Positions 17,260 to 28,338 are shown, counted from the stretch's first letter. The stretch is 64,000 bases of DNA from Palleronia caenipelagi (GCF_007004065.1 NZ_VFSV01000003.1:1-64000), one strand, 5' to 3'. The notes: generated from the letters alone by a model not told the origin. Translations and numbers: made by a program.

Positions 17260-18507
17260 ATGACGTACCAGCCGAAATCCGAATTTCTGAGGATCATCGC
17301 CGAGCGCGGCTTTATCAATGGCTGCACAGACATCGAAGGGCTTGATCAGGCCCTGCTGTCGGGGGTCGTGCCCGCCTATATCGGCTATGATGCGACGGCG
17401 AAATCGCTCCATGTGGGGCATTTGCTGAACATCATGCTCCTGCGCTGGTATCAGAAATGCGGGCATAAGCCGATCACGCTGATGGGCGGTGGAACGACGA
17501 AGGTGGGCGACCCGTCCTTCCGCTCCGATGAACGGCCGCTGCTTGGCCCCGAGCAGATCGCCGCCAATGCCGAGAGCATGAAGGGTGTGTTCCGCAAGTA
17601 TCTCAGCTATGGCGACGCGCCGTCGGACGCCATCATGCTGGATAATTCGGACTGGCTTGACGGGTTGAACTATCTCGACTTCCTGCGCGATATCGGGCGG
17701 CATTTCTCGGTCAACCGGATGCTGTCCTTTGAGAGCGTGAAATCGCGGATCGACCGGGAGCAATCCCTGTCCTTCCTCGAATTCAACTACATGATTTTGC
17801 AGGCCTATGACTTCCTTGAGCTGAGCCGCCGCCATGGCTGTCTGTTGCAGATGGGCGGCTCGGACCAGTGGGGCAATATCGTCAACGGCATCGACCTTGC
17901 GCGGCGCGTGGCCGAGAGCGAGATCTACGGGCTGACGACGCCGCTCCTGACCACCTCGGACGGACGCAAGATGGGCAAGAGCCAGAACGGCGCGATCTGG
18001 CTCAATGCCGATATGCTGTCTCCCTATGAGTTCTGGCAGTTCTGGCGCAATACCACCGACGCGGATGTGGGCCGCTTTGCCAAGCTCTATACCGAGCTGC
18101 CCGTCGATGAATGCGACCGGCTCGGTGCGCTCGAAGGGGCGGAGATCAACGAGGCGAAGGTCATCCTCGCCAATGAGGTCACGGCGCTCTGCCATGGCCG
18201 CGAGGCCGCCGAGGCTGCCCATGCCACCGCGCGCGAAGTCTTTGAAAAGGGCGGCGTAGGGGATGACCTGCCCACCCTCGCCCTGCCGGCCTCGGAGATC
18301 GGCGATGGCATCTCCATCGTGCAACTGATCGTGCGCTCCGGCCTCGCCAAATCCGGCAAAGAGGCGAAGCGTCTGATCACCGAGGGTGGCGCGCGACTCG
18401 ATGACGCGGCGATCGAGGATGCGGGAATGATGGTGGACCCGGACAGGCTGCCGATTAAGTTGTCAGCCGGTAAGAAACGCCACGCGCTGGTGACCCTGGA
18501 GGATTAA
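17260..18507 (+). CDS. tyrS: Tyrosyl-tRNA synthetase
   Basis: The 415-residue class I synthetase shows [17 protein letters not shown] (HIGH motif as HVGH), [14 protein letters not shown], the tyrosine-binding region [22 protein letters not shown] and the signature loop [15 protein letters not shown] (KMSKS as KMGKS). A C-terminal S4 RNA-binding domain follows at about residues 350-412 ([24 protein letters not shown]). It charges tRNA-Tyr. Its TAA stop shares one base with the ATG of trpC, so trpC depends on this gene for transcription and probably for translation. Confidence 0.97.
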   Translation: MTYQPKSEFLRIIAERGFINGCTDIEGLDQALLSGVVPAYIGYDATAKSLHVGHLLNIMLLRWYQKCGHKPITLMGGGTTKVGDPSFRSDERPLLGPEQIAANAESMKGVFRKYLSYGDAPSDAIMLDNSDWLDGLNYLDFLRDIGRHFSVNRMLSFESVKSRIDREQSLSFLEFNYMILQAYDFLELSRRHGCLLQMGGSDQWGNIVNGIDLARRVAESEIYGLTTPLLTTSDGRKMGKSQNGAIWLNADMLSPYEFWQFWRNTTDADVGRFAKLYTELPVDECDRLGALEGAEINEAKVILANEVTALCHGREAAEAAHATAREVFEKGGVGDDLPTLALPASEIGDGISIVQLIVRSGLAKSGKEAKRLITEGGARLDDAAIEDAGMMVDPDRLPIKLSAGKKRHALVTLED

Positions 18508-19322
18508 TGGCTACCGTTCTGGACCGCATCAAGGACTACAAACTTGAGGAAATCGCCACCCGCAAAGCGGAGCGCGGTTCCGAGCAGATCGAGAGTGCTG
18601 CGCGCTCGGGTCCCCGGGTCCGACCCTTTGGCGAGGCGTTGCGCAAGGCCAGCCGCCAAGGGTATGGCCTGATTGCCGAGGTGAAAAAAGCCAGCCCGTC
18701 CAAAGGCCTGATCCGTGAGGATTTCGAGCCCGCCGCTCTGGCCAAAGCCTATGAGGACGGCGGCGCGACCTGCCTGTCGGTGCTCACCGATGCGCCGTCT
18801 TTTCAGGGTCACGAGGACTACCTCGTCGCCGCCCGCGATGCCGTGGACCTGCCCGTCCTGCGCAAGGATTTCCTGTTTGATCCCTGGCAGGTGGCCGAGA
18901 GCCGGGCCCTGGGAGCCGACTGCATCCTGATCATCATGGCGGCAGTCGATGACACTCTGGCCGCCGAGCTTGAGGATGCGGCCCGCCATTGGGGTATGGA
19001 TGCCCTGATCGAGGTGCATAATCAGGAGGAGCTGGAGCGCTCCGCCAGCCTGAAAAGCCAGCTCATTGGCATCAACAACCGCAACCTGCACACGTTTGAG
19101 ACCGATCTGGACACGACCCGCCGCCTCGCCCGGATCGCGGAGCCGCAGTGCATGCTGGTCTCGGAGAGCGGGCTTTTCACGCCAAACGACCTGGCGGATA
19201 TGGCGAGCTATGGCACCCGCTGCTTCCTCATCGGCGAGAGCCTGATGCGGCAGGACGACGTGGCCGAGGCGACCCGCGCGTTGCTGGCCAACCCTCTGAC
19301 GGCAAAGGCGACCTCCCTGTGA
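18507..19322 (+). CDS. trpC: Indole-3-glycerol phosphate synthase
   Basis: The 271-residue TIM barrel has [70 protein letters not shown] and MLVSESGLF. The catalytic Lys and Glu residues sit in these blocks. It closes the indole ring in tryptophan synthesis. The start overlaps the tyrS stop by one base, with GGAGGA just upstream; the end overlaps moaC by four bases (GTGA). Related genomes usually place trpG and trpD upstream; here tyrS takes that place and no other trp gene is in the window. Confidence 0.96.
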   Translation: MATVLDRIKDYKLEEIATRKAERGSEQIESAARSGPRVRPFGEALRKASRQGYGLIAEVKKASPSKGLIREDFEPAALAKAYEDGGATCLSVLTDAPSFQGHEDYLVAARDAVDLPVLRKDFLFDPWQVAESRALGADCILIIMAAVDDTLAAELEDAARHWGMDALIEVHNQEELERSASLKSQLIGINNRNLHTFETDLDTTRRLARIAEPQCMLVSESGLFTPNDLADMASYGTRCFLIGESLMRQDDVAEATRALLANPLTAKATSL

Positions 19323-19795
19323 GCCTCACCCATTTCGACGCAAGCGGCGACGCCCATATGGTGGATGTCTCGGACAAGCCTGTGACTGCCCGAGAGGCCG
19401 TGGCCGAAGGTTTCGTCCGCATGTCGTCCGAGGTTCTGACGCTTATCACCGAGGGCCAGGCGAAAAAGGGCGACGTGGCCGGGGTCGCGCGTCTGGCGGG
19501 CATTATGGGAGCCAAGCGGACCTCTGACCTGATCCCCCTCTGCCATCCCCTGCCGATCACCAAAGTCGCCATCGACATTGTGCCTGACACCGACCTGCCG
19601 GGGCTCCGGGTGACCGCTACGGTCAAAACCGGCGGCCAGACCGGCGTGGAGATGGAGGCCCTCACCGCCGTCTCCACCGCCTGCCTCACCGTCTACGACA
19701 TGGTGAAGGCTGCGCAGAAAGATATGGAGATCGGCGGCATCCGACTCCTGTCCAAAACCGGCGGCAAATCCGGCACCTACGAGGCGCGCCCGTGA
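19319..19795 (+). CDS. moaC: Cyclic pyranopterin monophosphate synthase
   Basis: The 158-residue protein begins on GTG 19319, overlapping trpC by four bases. It matches MoaC throughout: [37 protein letters not shown], the conserved [11 protein letters not shown]-type block (here [15 protein letters not shown]) and [17 protein letters not shown] with the catalytic Lys/Asp region. With MoaA it makes cyclic pyranopterin, the first step of molybdopterin synthesis. It overlaps moeA by four bases. An upstream extension of the frame lies inside trpC and is rejected. Confidence 0.96.
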   Translation: MSLTHFDASGDAHMVDVSDKPVTAREAVAEGFVRMSSEVLTLITEGQAKKGDVAGVARLAGIMGAKRTSDLIPLCHPLPITKVAIDIVPDTDLPGLRVTATVKTGGQTGVEMEALTAVSTACLTVYDMVKAAQKDMEIGGIRLLSKTGGKSGTYEARP

Positions 19796-20973
19796 TTTCG
19801 GTTGAAGAGGCACTTAGCCACCTCTTTGCCCTCGTCCGCCCGCTCGGGGCTGAAGCGGTGCCTCTCCGGCAAGCCGCCGGACGTGTGCTTGCCTGCGCGT
19901 GTACGGCGACCCGCGCGCAACCGCCGTTCGATGCCTCAGCGATGGATGGGTACGCCATCGCCGACGCGGATCCGCTGAGCGGTGCGCAGTACCGCGTCGT
20001 GGGTGAGAGCGCCGCTGGCCATGCCTACCGGGATAACCTGCGCCCCGGTGAGGCCGTGCGTATTCTCACGGGTGCTCCGGCGCCCAACGGCGCCAAACGG
20101 ATCATCATTCAGGAAGACGTGCTGCGTCAGGGTGACCGGATCACCATCGGCGACGACCCCGACCCCGGCCCTTATATCCGGCGCAAAGGTGCTGATTTCG
20201 ACGCGGGGTTTTCCTTTGGCCCCGAACGGCGTTTAACCCCTGCTGACATTGCCCTGCTTGCCGCGATGGGCCAGTCTACGGTCACTGTGATCCGCCAGCC
20301 AAGCGTCGCCATCATCTCCACCGGCGATGAATTGGTGGACCCGGCGGACAGTCCAGCTGCAGACCAGATCTACGCCTGCAATCATCTTGGCCTCGCCGCA
20401 ATGATCGAAGCCGCTGGCGGGCGCGCGCGCATTCTGCCCATCGCCGGCGACACCGAGGCCTCTCTCTCCGCCGCCTTCGACATGGCCGCAGGGGCCGACC
20501 TGATCGTGACCATCGGCGGCGCCTCTGTCGGCGACCATGATGTGGTGGCCACCAGTGCCGCCCGGCTCGGCCTCAACCGCAGTTTCTACAAGGTCGCCAT
20601 GCGTCCGGGAAAGCCACTGATGGCGGGCCGGATCGCCGGGACCACAATGATTGGTCTGCCCGGAAACCCCGTGTCTTCGATGGTCTGCGGAACGGTTTTT
20701 TTAATCCCGGTCCTGCGCAAGATGATGGGCCTTGGGGAAGCGCCCGCACCACGCAAAACCTCACCTCTTGCCGCATCGCTGGGCGCCAACGGTCCACGCG
20801 AACACTACATGCGCGCGACGCTCGGTCCCAAAGGCCTCCTGCCCGCCGAGAGCCAGGACAGCGCCCGGATCGGCCTTCTCGCTCAGGCAGACGCTCTGAT
20901 GATCCGTCCTCCCCACGATCCCGACCGTCAATCAGGCGAAGTTGTGGAGTATATTTCGCTCAGCGGTGATTGA
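19792..20973 (+). CDS. moeA: Molybdopterin molybdenumtransferase
   Basis: The 393-residue protein starts on GTG 19792 within a GTGA overlap. It shows the MoeA blocks [34 protein letters not shown], the MoCF-binding fold with [39 protein letters not shown] and [12 protein letters not shown]. It ends with the small MoeA C-terminal domain. MoeA inserts molybdate into adenylylated molybdopterin. It is the last gene of the tyrS-trpC-moaC-moeA chain; the lexA SOS box begins 11 bases after its stop. Confidence 0.96.
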   Translation: MISVEEALSHLFALVRPLGAEAVPLRQAAGRVLACACTATRAQPPFDASAMDGYAIADADPLSGAQYRVVGESAAGHAYRDNLRPGEAVRILTGAPAPNGAKRIIIQEDVLRQGDRITIGDDPDPGPYIRRKGADFDAGFSFGPERRLTPADIALLAAMGQSTVTVIRQPSVAIISTGDELVDPADSPAADQIYACNHLGLAAMIEAAGGRARILPIAGDTEASLSAAFDMAAGADLIVTIGGASVGDHDVVATSAARLGLNRSFYKVAMRPGKPLMAGRIAGTTMIGLPGNPVSSMVCGTVFLIPVLRKMMGLGEAPAPRKTSPLAASLGANGPREHYMRATLGPKGLLPAESQDSARIGLLAQADALMIRPPHDPDRQSGEVVEYISLSGD

Positions 20974-20983
20974 CACAAAAGGC

Positions 20984-20998
20984 GAACGTCGGTAGAAC
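20984..20998. promoter_or_regulatory. LexA (SOS) box, GAAC-N7-GAAC
   Basis: The sequence GAAC-GTCGGTA-GAAC is an exact copy of the direct-repeat SOS box of alphaproteobacteria (GTTC-N7-GTTC on the other strand), as described for Rhodobacter. It is 32 bases upstream of the lexA start and just after the moeA stop, so it most likely mediates LexA autoregulation. Confidence 0.88.
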
Positions 20999-21029
20999 AA
21001 ATCGCATCTGAATAACGGGTGGAGCTGCC

Positions 21030-21698
21030 ATGCTGACGCGTAAACAACTCGATTTGCTTGGGTTTATCCAACAACGGTTGAAGAATGACGGTGTTCCGCC
21101 CTCCTTCGACGAGATGAAGGAGCATCTGGGCCTTCGATCGAAGTCGGGCATCCACCGGCTGATCACTGCGCTCGAGGAGCGCGGGTTTATACGCCGCCTG
21201 CCCCATCGGGCGCGGGCAATCGAGGTAATAAAGCTGCCGGATGCCATAGGACCGGATGGCACCGGATTTGCTCCCCGGGTGATCGATGGGGGTAAATCCA
21301 GCGCGCCCGTGGCGGATAACGAGATCCCTGTCATGGGCAGGATCGCCGCAGGTGTGCCGATCGAAGCAATTTCGCAGATTTCCCGTCATATATCCGTGCC
21401 GCCCCATATGCTCTCCGCGCAGGGAAACCATTACGCTCTGGAGGTACGCGGGGATTCAATGATCGACGCCGGAATCCATGACGAGGATATGGTGATCATT
21501 CGCGAAACCCAACGTGCTGACGATGGCGAGATCGTTGTAGCTCTGGTGGAGGGCGAAGAGGCGACGTTGAAAACCCTCCGGCGCGAAGGCGGCATGGTCC
21601 GTTTGGTCGCTGCCAACCCTGCATACGAGGATCGTGTCTATCGGGACGATCAGGTCACGGTGCAGGGTCGGCTTGTGGGGCTTTTGCGTACCTATTGA
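21030..21698 (+). CDS. lexA: LexA repressor
   Basis: The 222-residue protein has the N-terminal winged-helix DNA-binding domain ([40 protein letters not shown]) and a C-terminal S24 peptidase domain. The cleavage site Ala-Gly is in [11 protein letters not shown], the nucleophile in [11 protein letters not shown] and the catalytic lysine in [11 protein letters not shown]. It represses SOS genes and cleaves itself with RecA. The binding site GGAGCTGCC precedes the ATG. An SOS box lies at 20984-20998. Its 3' end overlaps the convergent comEC by seven bases. Confidence 0.97.
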   Translation: MLTRKQLDLLGFIQQRLKNDGVPPSFDEMKEHLGLRSKSGIHRLITALEERGFIRRLPHRARAIEVIKLPDAIGPDGTGFAPRVIDGGKSSAPVADNEIPVMGRIAAGVPIEAISQISRHISVPPHMLSAQGNHYALEVRGDSMIDAGIHDEDMVIIRETQRADDGEIVVALVEGEEATLKTLRREGGMVRLVAANPAYEDRVYRDDQVTVQGRLVGLLRTY

Positions 21699-23686
21699 TC
21701 CGGGGCCGGCAAGGAGATATTCAAGGCCTTGGCAACTGACCACGGTCGTCGCCCAGTGACCTCCTGCGCTGTTCGGAGAACTGCCCGTCCGGCGTCAGCT
21801 ATGGAAACCGCGCCGGTTTGTTGCAGCAATCGTTCATTCAGAGTGACGCAGACCGGCACACCGGTCTGCTCCGCTTCGACATAGCACAGGTCTGCCGTGG
21901 GGCCGTCCCCACCCGTCCGGTGCCTGATCCGCCAGCGCCCGATGCTCGCCTCCCGGTCTTTGGGGGGGCCGCTCCATCCGGGCAACCCGGCCGCTTCGCT
22001 TTGATCCATGGGCGTGCCGTCATTCTCCAGCCAAACCCGTGCCGCGAATCCACCACCCCGTGGCCGCGACAGAGCCCGCCCGGCCTCGGTTTGTATCCCG
22101 ACAAGGGCACCCCGGCCATCGATCACCAGATCCGGTCGTGCATCGACAGTCCAGAGTGTCAAAGCTATCGCACAGAGGACCACCCCGCCAAGCTTGACGA
22201 CACGTTGTCCCAGCACACATCCCAAGAAGCCGAAGCTCAGCAGGGGTAACACGACCGGCATCGGTGAACGGACAGGCCGCACCGCGCCCTCGAACGCAGC
22301 GATCCAATGGGCCACTGCGAGGATTCGGCCAATACCCAGGGCCATGACATGCACCCCCCACTCCCCCACCCCGAATGGAGCAAGGAGCGCCGAAGTGATT
22401 GCCGCCGGCATAACTACGAGCCCCAGAAGCGGAACCGCTAACAGATTGGCGAGCAAGCCGAACTGGGCGATCTGATTGAAATGATACGCCGAAATGGGAA
22501 GTGTGGCGGCCCCCGCGACACCGGATGACAACAGCAGGGACAAGGCCCAGCGTCGCACCTTGCCACGAGGCAACCGCCCCATGATGCAGGTGCTTCGAAA
22601 CGTCAGAACGAGAGCAGTGGTCGCGGCAAACGACATCTGAAAGCCCGGACCTGCAAGCGCCTCGGGCCTCAGCGTGAGCACGATCATCGCGGCCAGCGCA
22701 ACTGCGCGCAATGTCAGGGCGCGCCGCCCCGCGATCAGCCCGACAAACACAACCGCAGCCATGATGAAAGCCCGCTGCGTCGCGACATTACCTCCCGAAA
22801 GAGCCAGATAGAGACCGCCCGCTGCGAGCCCCCCGGCGGCTGCCACCGCCCGAACCGGCAATGCAGATCCGACCGCCGGAAGGGCGACCAGCGTCACGCG
22901 AAGGGCTGCGTATACCAAGCCGGTGAGCATCCCCATGTGCATTCCCGATATGGCGAGCAAATGGGCAAGGTTCGTCGCCCGTAGTGCCTGAAGGGCCGTC
23001 TCTGACAATCCGGCCCTGTCTCCGGTGGTGATTGCAGCAGCAAACGCGCCTACATCGCCCGGAACAATTTTCTGAACCGCGCGGGACATCCGGTGGCGCA
23101 ATCGGCTCAGAGAGAAGTGCTCCGGCGCGTCTTGAAGGAGCAAGACCGGAGCGCGCGCATAACCGACAGCTCCCAGCCGCTTGAAATAGGCCATTCGGCG
23201 GAAATCAAAGCCGCCGGGCTCAACCGGTCCATCCGGAGCCGAGAGAAAGGCCGTCACGATGACCGTCTGGCCCGGTGCGGGGTCGAGCGCCGTAATTTTG
23301 CTGTGGAGCGAAATACGCACCCGCTGCGGCGTCTTTTCCGGCTGACGGTCTTCAAGTACGACCCGGTCCAAGGTGATACGAAGCCGCGACGAGGCCGAGC
23401 GATCCAGCGCGATGACCCGTCCTTCCACCGCGCCATAATAGCGGCCCTCGAGGATGGGAGCGGCGACCAGATTGGTGCGGATGCCGCCGATACCGAACCC
23501 GGCGAGGATCACCAGTGGCGCCACGGCCGCGACCGCAGGCCACCTCATCGCGATGGGTAGCAGAACCAAAATGCTGATCCCGGTGAAGACCCAGATCGCG
23601 CGGACCGGCTCCACCGGCAGCCAGAAGTACAGACCGATTCCGCAGGCGAGCCAAACCGGCGCTTCGATAAAACGCGCTGCCTTCAC
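21692..23686 (-). CDS. comEC: ComEC/Rec2-type DNA uptake channel protein
   Basis: The 664-residue integral membrane protein has an N-terminal DUF4131-like part (helices at about residues 10-75, then a soluble beta-rich region with [16 protein letters not shown]), followed by the Competence domain: [40 protein letters not shown] and [14 protein letters not shown]. Known ComEC proteins pass single-stranded DNA through the inner membrane during transformation. The C-terminal 150 residues lack the H-x-H-x-D-H metal motif, so the metallo-beta-lactamase domain of longer ComEC proteins is missing or degenerate. It is divergent to gltX and its end overlaps lexA by seven bases. Confidence 0.92.
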   Translation of the reverse strand: MKAARFIEAPVWLACGIGLYFWLPVEPVRAIWVFTGISILVLLPIAMRWPAVAAVAPLVILAGFGIGGIRTNLVAAPILEGRYYGAVEGRVIALDRSASSRLRITLDRVVLEDRQPEKTPQRVRISLHSKITALDPAPGQTVIVTAFLSAPDGPVEPGGFDFRRMAYFKRLGAVGYARAPVLLLQDAPEHFSLSRLRHRMSRAVQKIVPGDVGAFAAAITTGDRAGLSETALQALRATNLAHLLAISGMHMGMLTGLVYAALRVTLVALPAVGSALPVRAVAAAGGLAAGGLYLALSGGNVATQRAFIMAAVVFVGLIAGRRALTLRAVALAAMIVLTLRPEALAGPGFQMSFAATTALVLTFRSTCIMGRLPRGKVRRWALSLLLSSGVAGAATLPISAYHFNQIAQFGLLANLLAVPLLGLVVMPAAITSALLAPFGVGEWGVHVMALGIGRILAVAHWIAAFEGAVRPVRSPMPVVLPLLSFGFLGCVLGQRVVKLGGVVLCAIALTLWTVDARPDLVIDGRGALVGIQTEAGRALSRPRGGGFAARVWLENDGTPMDQSEAAGLPGWSGPPKDREASIGRWRIRHRTGGDGPTADLCYVEAEQTGVPVCVTLNERLLQQTGAVSIADAGRAVLRTAQEVTGRRPWSVAKALNISLPAPDQ

Positions 23687-23749
23687 CCTTGCCCTCCTGT
23701 CCCCGATTGACTACGCCGCCTGACACAGTCTCACAGGGATGGTTTTCAG

Positions 23750-25201
23750 ATGGTTGACGCTCCTGCGCCCAAAGGCACCGTTGTGACCCGCTTCGCGCCC
23801 TCGCCCACCGGGTTTTTGCATATCGGTGGCGCCCGCACCGCGCTGTTCAACTGGCTCTACGCCCGCGGTCGGGGCGGCAAATTCCTGCTCCGGGTCGAAG
23901 ACACGGACCGGGCGCGCTCGACGCAGGAGGCGACGGACGCGATCCTGAACGGTCTCGGCTGGCTGGGTCTCGACTGGGACGGCGAGGCGGTCAGTCAGGC
24001 CGCAGGCGCCGACCGCCACGCCGAGGTGGCCCGCGCCATGCTTGAGGCAGGCACCGCATACAAGTGCTTCTCTACCCAGGAGGAAATCGAAGCTTTCCGA
24101 GAGGCCGCCCGGGCCGACGGACGCTCGACCCTGTTCCGTTCGCCCTGGCGCGACGCCGATCCCGCAACCCATCCCGACGCCCCCTATGCGATCCGGGTCA
24201 AGGCCCCCCGCGAGGGAGAGACCGTGATCGACGACCAGGTGCAAGGGCGCGTAACGGTGAAAAACGACCAGCTCGACGACATGATCGTGCTGCGCTCGGA
24301 CGGGACGCCGACCTACATGCTCGCGGTGGTGGTCGATGATCACGATATGGGCGTGACCCATATTGTCCGGGGCGACGACCACCTGATGAATGCCGCGCGC
24401 CAAGGTCTGATTTACCGTGCCATGGGCTGGGACGAGCCCGTCATGGCGCATATCCCGCTCATCCACGGTGAGGACGGAAAAAAGCTGTCCAAGCGTCACG
24501 GCGCGCTCGGCGTCGAGGAATACGCCGCCATGGGCTATCCCGCGCAGGCCATGCGCAATTATCTCGCCCGGCTCGGATGGAGCCATGGCGATGACGAGGT
24601 CTTTACGACCGAACAGGCGATCGAGTGGTTCGATCTCGACGGGATCGGCAAGAGCCCGGCGCGGCTCGACTTCAAGAAACTTGACCACGTTTCGGGTCAG
24701 CATATCGCCATGATGTCGCCCGATGATCTGCTGGCGGCCATCGACGCCTGGCGCGCGGCAGCGGGCGAAGAGGCTCTGTCCGAGGACACCCGTGCGGCGC
24801 TGGCCCCGGCCCTGCCGATCGTGCAGTCGCGGGCAAAGAAACTGCCCGACCTGCTCCCGGCTGCCCATTTCGCACTGACGCAACGTCCGCTTGAAATCGA
24901 GCCAAAAGCGCAGAAGGCGCTGGATGTTAACGGTCGCAAGCTTCTCGCAGAATTGACGCCGCAGCTGCAAAATGCTAGCTGGGATCGGGAAACGCTGGAG
25001 GCGCGGGCGACGGAGATCGCGGAGGCTGCCGGCGTAGGCTTGGGCAAAATTGCCGCGCCTCTCAGGGCCGCTCTGGCGGGCAGAACCGCCACTCCGAGCG
25101 TCTTCGATATGATGATTGTTCTCGGGCGAGAGGAAACCCTTGCCCGGATCAAAGAGGTTGCCACGACCTCTGACCAGAGCGACGTGGATAAGCCATTGTA
25201 A
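23750..25201 (+). CDS. gltX: Glutamyl-tRNA synthetase
   Basis: The 483-residue class I synthetase has [18 protein letters not shown] (HIGH as HIGG) near residue 14, [21 protein letters not shown] and the signature loop [14 protein letters not shown]. The C-terminal anticodon-binding part is all-helical. It charges tRNA-Glu and, in alphaproteobacteria that lack GlnRS, a GltX can also charge tRNA-Gln for amidation; whether this copy does so is unknown. It stands in the conserved lexA-comEC-gltX-gltA block, divergent to comEC, with 40 bases before gltA. Confidence 0.96.
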   Translation: MVDAPAPKGTVVTRFAPSPTGFLHIGGARTALFNWLYARGRGGKFLLRVEDTDRARSTQEATDAILNGLGWLGLDWDGEAVSQAAGADRHAEVARAMLEAGTAYKCFSTQEEIEAFREAARADGRSTLFRSPWRDADPATHPDAPYAIRVKAPREGETVIDDQVQGRVTVKNDQLDDMIVLRSDGTPTYMLAVVVDDHDMGVTHIVRGDDHLMNAARQGLIYRAMGWDEPVMAHIPLIHGEDGKKLSKRHGALGVEEYAAMGYPAQAMRNYLARLGWSHGDDEVFTTEQAIEWFDLDGIGKSPARLDFKKLDHVSGQHIAMMSPDDLLAAIDAWRAAAGEEALSEDTRAALAPALPIVQSRAKKLPDLLPAAHFALTQRPLEIEPKAQKALDVNGRKLLAELTPQLQNASWDRETLEARATEIAEAAGVGLGKIAAPLRAALAGRTATPSVFDMMIVLGREETLARIKEVATTSDQSDVDKPL

Positions 25202-25206
25202 TCGGT

Positions 25207-25220
25207 CGATAGTTTTATCG
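25207..25220 (+). promoter_or_regulatory. Small hairpin in the gltX-gltA gap
   Basis: CGATA-GTTT-TATCG forms a perfect five-base-pair stem with a four-base loop in the 40-base gap, 22 bases before the gltA start. It may shape the gltA leader or mark an RNA processing site. There is no T-run, so it is not a terminator. Confidence 0.35.
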
Positions 25221-25241
25221 GCCACTGAGAAGGGATCCAAT

Positions 25242-26537
25242 ATGGCCGATGACAAGAAGACCGCCAAGCTGTCGATTGCCGGAGAGGAATACGAACTTCC
25301 GATCCACACTCCGACGGCTGGGCCCGACGTGATCGACATCCGTAAGCTCTATGCGCAAGCGGGCGTGTTCACGTATGACCCGGGGTTCACCTCGACGGCC
25401 TCTTGCGATTCAACCATCACCTATATCGATGGCGGCAAAGGCGAATTGCTGCACCGCGGCTATCCCATCGACCAGCTGGCTGCGAAATCGCACTTCCTCG
25501 AAGTCTGCTACCTTCTGCTTTACGGCGAGTTGCCTTCAGCCGCCGAGCTTGAGGATTTCGAGGCGCGGGTCACCGGACATACCATGCTGCACGAGCAGAT
25601 GATGTATTTCTTCCGGGGCTTTCGCCGGGACGCGCATCCCATGGCGATCATGGTGGGCGTGGTCGGCGCCATGTCGGCCTTCTACCACGACTCCACCGAT
25701 ATCAACGATCCCTGGCAGCGCGAGGTCGCCTCGATCCGCCTGATCGCCAAGATGCCGACCATCGCCGCCTGGGCGTTCAAGTACCATATCGGCCAGCCCT
25801 TCGTGTATCCGCGCAATGACCTCGACTACGCGTCGAACTTCCTGCGCATGTGCTTCTCGGTGCCCGCCGAAGATTACGTGGTGAACCCGATCCTGAGCCG
25901 CGCGATGGACCGGATCTTTACCCTCCACGCCGATCACGAGCAGAACGCCTCGACCTCAACCGTGCGTCTGGCCTCCTCCTCGGGTGCCAACCCATTCGCC
26001 TGCATTGCCGCCGGTATTGCCTGTCTCTGGGGTCCCGCTCATGGCGGCGCCAACCAAGCCTGTCTGGAGATGCTGCGTGAAATCGGCACCCCTGACCGGA
26101 TCCCCGAATTCATCGCCCGCGCCAAGGATAAGGACGATCCGTTCCGCCTGATGGGCTTTGGCCACCGGGTCTACAAGAACTTCGATCCGCGCGCCAAGGT
26201 GATGAAGCAGTCCGCTGATGAGGTTCTGGATCTCCTCGGCATCGAGAACAATCCGACGCTGCAAGTCGCCAAAGAGCTCGAAGCCGCCGCGCTGGCCGAC
26301 CCGTATTTCGCTGAAAAGAAACTGTTCCCGAACGTGGATTTCTACTCGGGCATCATTCTCGAAGCGATGGGCTTCCCGACCTCCATGTTCACGCCGATCT
26401 TTGCTGTGGCCCGGACCGTCGGCTGGATCAGCCAGTGGAAAGAGCAGATTTCCGATCCGCAGCTGAAGATCGGCCGCCCGCGTCAGCTCTACATGGGCGA
26501 GACCGAGCGCGACTATGTGGACGTGGAAAACCGCTGA
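25242..26537 (+). CDS. gltA: Citrate synthase
   Basis: The 431-residue type II citrate synthase begins [20 protein letters not shown] after a GAGAAGGG binding site. It has [43 protein letters not shown]-type sequence ([20 protein letters not shown], with the catalytic His), [31 protein letters not shown] (second catalytic His) and [16 protein letters not shown] with the catalytic Asp. It condenses oxaloacetate with acetyl-CoA at the entry to the TCA cycle. A hairpin 20 bases past the stop probably ends the transcript. The ATG at 25116 lies inside gltX and is rejected. Confidence 0.97.
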   Translation: MADDKKTAKLSIAGEEYELPIHTPTAGPDVIDIRKLYAQAGVFTYDPGFTSTASCDSTITYIDGGKGELLHRGYPIDQLAAKSHFLEVCYLLLYGELPSAAELEDFEARVTGHTMLHEQMMYFFRGFRRDAHPMAIMVGVVGAMSAFYHDSTDINDPWQREVASIRLIAKMPTIAAWAFKYHIGQPFVYPRNDLDYASNFLRMCFSVPAEDYVVNPILSRAMDRIFTLHADHEQNASTSTVRLASSSGANPFACIAAGIACLWGPAHGGANQACLEMLREIGTPDRIPEFIARAKDKDDPFRLMGFGHRVYKNFDPRAKVMKQSADEVLDLLGIENNPTLQVAKELEAAALADPYFAEKKLFPNVDFYSGIILEAMGFPTSMFTPIFAVARTVGWISQWKEQISDPQLKIGRPRQLYMGETERDYVDVENR

Positions 26538-26556
26538 CCCACAACGACCGAGGATT

Positions 26557-26588
26557 GCAAAGGCCATGCCGCGCGCGTGGCCTTTCGC
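26557..26588 (+). terminator. Probable terminator after gltA
   Basis: AAAGGCCATG and CGTGGCCTTT form a stem of about ten pairs with one weak pair around a short GC-rich loop. It lies 20 bases after the gltA stop and before the transglutaminase-like gene. The T-run is short (TTT), so it is an imperfect intrinsic terminator. Confidence 0.6.
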
Positions 26589-26670
26589 GTTTGGCGCGGC
26601 AGGGTTGATCTCCGGGCAGAGACTCTCCATGGAAACGGTTCTGCAAATTTGAACCAACGGACCCCGCCCA

Positions 26671-27447
26671 ATGCGCCTCAGCCTCGCCGCAGATCTGAAT
26701 TACTCCGTTGAAGAGGTGACGGACATCCTGATTCAGGTCGAGGCTGCCGAGACTCAGGGTCAGACCGTTCTCAGCGAAAGCCTCGATCTGGGTCATGTGG
26801 GCTACCTGTCACGCATCGCCTCGGAGGATGATCTGGGCACGCGGGTCTGGGTCTCGACCGCTGACGGGCTCAGCCTCAGCTACTGCGCTGAGGTTGAGAT
26901 CACGCGCAGCGACTCCGATCTCTCCACCCTGCCCGCAGATCCGGTGCATCGCCTGCCCCATGAGGCCGTGCGCTACCTGATGGGCTCACGCTATTGCCCC
27001 TCGGACCAGTTCCTGTCTTTCGCAGCCGCCGAGTTCGGCGATCTCGAAGGCGGCGCCTGCATCCGGGCCATGTCCGACTGGATCGGAGAGAAGTTCATCT
27101 ACGCGCCCGGTGCCTCCGGCCCCAGCACCACAGCGCTCGATACACTGGTGCAGCGGCGTGGCGTGTGCCGGGACTACGCCCATGTGCTGATCGCGCTGGC
27201 GCGGGCCAAGGCGATCCCCGCACGCATGGTCTCCTGCTACGCGCCCCGGGTCACTCCTCAGGACTTCCACGCCATGGTGGAGGTCTGGCTGGATGGTGGT
27301 TGGCATCTGATCGACCCGACCGCCATGGCCACCCCATCCGAGACGGCGATTATCGGGGTCGGGCGGGACGCCGCCGATATCGCGTTTCTGACCAGCTATG
27401 GCTGGATCACGCTGTGCCATCAGACAGTCAGCGTGACCCGGATCTGA
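26671..27447 (+). CDS. Transglutaminase-like cysteine hydrolase
   Basis: The 258-residue soluble protein has an N-terminal beta-sandwich-like half and a C-terminal transglutaminase-like core. The catalytic triad is visible: Cys in QRRGVCRDYAHVLIALARA, His in DFHAMVEVWLDGGWHLIDPT and the Asp of the same block. It ends DIAFLTSYGWITLCHQTVSV. Family members are proteases, peptidases or amidases and are often predicted only by fold; the substrate is unknown. There is no signal peptide. It is convergent with the enoyl-CoA hydratase gene, with four bases between the stops. Confidence 0.87.
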   Translation: MRLSLAADLNYSVEEVTDILIQVEAAETQGQTVLSESLDLGHVGYLSRIASEDDLGTRVWVSTADGLSLSYCAEVEITRSDSDLSTLPADPVHRLPHEAVRYLMGSRYCPSDQFLSFAAAEFGDLEGGACIRAMSDWIGEKFIYAPGASGPSTTALDTLVQRRGVCRDYAHVLIALARAKAIPARMVSCYAPRVTPQDFHAMVEVWLDGGWHLIDPTAMATPSETAIIGVGRDAADIAFLTSYGWITLCHQTVSVTRI

Positions 27448-27451
27448 ACTC

Positions 27452-28228
27452 TCAGCGTCCCTCGTAATTCGCCGGACGTTTTTGCAGGAAGGCGAGCACG
27501 CCCTCGCGGAAATCCCGCGTGCGGCCCATCTCGCCCTGAATCTCCGCCTCCAGCTCCAGTTGCTGCGCCAGATTGTTCTCGTAACCCTCACGAAGAGCCC
27601 TCTTAACCCCGGCATAGGCGGTGGTCGGGCCAGAGGCGAGGGTTTGCGCCCGCTTACGCCAGTGGGCGTCAAACGCGTCGTCCGGCACCGCTTCCCAGAT
27701 CATGCCCCAGTCGCTGGCCTGCTTCGCGGTGAGCGGCTCGGCGAACAGAGCGGCCCCCATGGCTTTGGCAAGGCCCATCTGGCGCGGCAGCCAGTAGGTG
27801 CCGCCCGCGTCGGGGATCAAACCGATGCGGGTGAAGGCTTGCAGGAACACCGAGCTCTCGGACGCGATGACCACATCGGCTCCGAGCGCGAGGTTGGCCC
27901 CCGCCCCCGCCGCCGGGCCGTGGACGGCGGCGATGGTCGGCACAGGCGAATTGACCAGCGCGTGTAGCATCGGCTCGTATTCATCGCGGAGCGTGCTTTC
28001 GAGATCCAGCGCGCCAAAGCTCTCGGCATCCGTCAGATCCTGCCCCGAGCAAAAGCACCCGCCCGCGCCGGTCAGCACGATGCAGCGCGCCTGTTTGGCC
28101 ATCGCCTTTAGCGCATGAGTGATTTCCGACCGCATCTGGGTGTTCAGCGCGTTCTTGCTCTCGGGACGGTTCAGAGTGATGACCGCGACGCCGTCGGTCA
28201 GGCTCAGTTCAATCGCTTTGTAATCCAT
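27452..28228 (-). CDS. Enoyl-CoA hydratase/isomerase (PaaG-like)
   Basis: The 258-residue crotonase has ITLNRPESKNALNTQM, GAGGCFCSGQDLTDA (oxyanion-hole loop), VHGPAAGAGANLALGADVVIAS (second oxyanion loop), FTRIGLIPDAGGTYWLPR and a C-terminal FREGVLAFLQKRPANYEGR. The aspartate in PDAGG and the overall pattern resemble 2-(1,2-epoxyphenyl)acetyl-CoA isomerase PaaG, but many crotonases share it. The start at ATG 28228 has GGGAGAG upstream; the frame is open 29 codons further without a binding site. No other phenylacetate gene is nearby, so a general fatty-acid or aromatic role is equally possible. Confidence 0.85.
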   Translation of the reverse strand: MDYKAIELSLTDGVAVITLNRPESKNALNTQMRSEITHALKAMAKQARCIVLTGAGGCFCSGQDLTDAESFGALDLESTLRDEYEPMLHALVNSPVPTIAAVHGPAAGAGANLALGADVVIASESSVFLQAFTRIGLIPDAGGTYWLPRQMGLAKAMGAALFAEPLTAKQASDWGMIWEAVPDDAFDAHWRKRAQTLASGPTTAYAGVKRALREGYENNLAQQLELEAEIQGEMGRTRDFREGVLAFLQKRPANYEGR

Positions 28229-28338
28229 GGGACTCTCCCTTTTGTTGCCGGGAGCATGGCAGGGATTTTTCTGCGGCAAAAGCCACGACGCGCCGTCAGT
28301 CGGCGAAAAATACACCCTTGACGTGTGCCGCAGTTAGA

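Noticed and set aside
17206-18324. 372-codon minus-strand frame over tyrS
   Set aside because: Shadow of tyrS.
23711-25339. 542-codon minus-strand frame over gltX
   Set aside because: Shadow of gltX; its plus-strand frame has all synthetase motifs.
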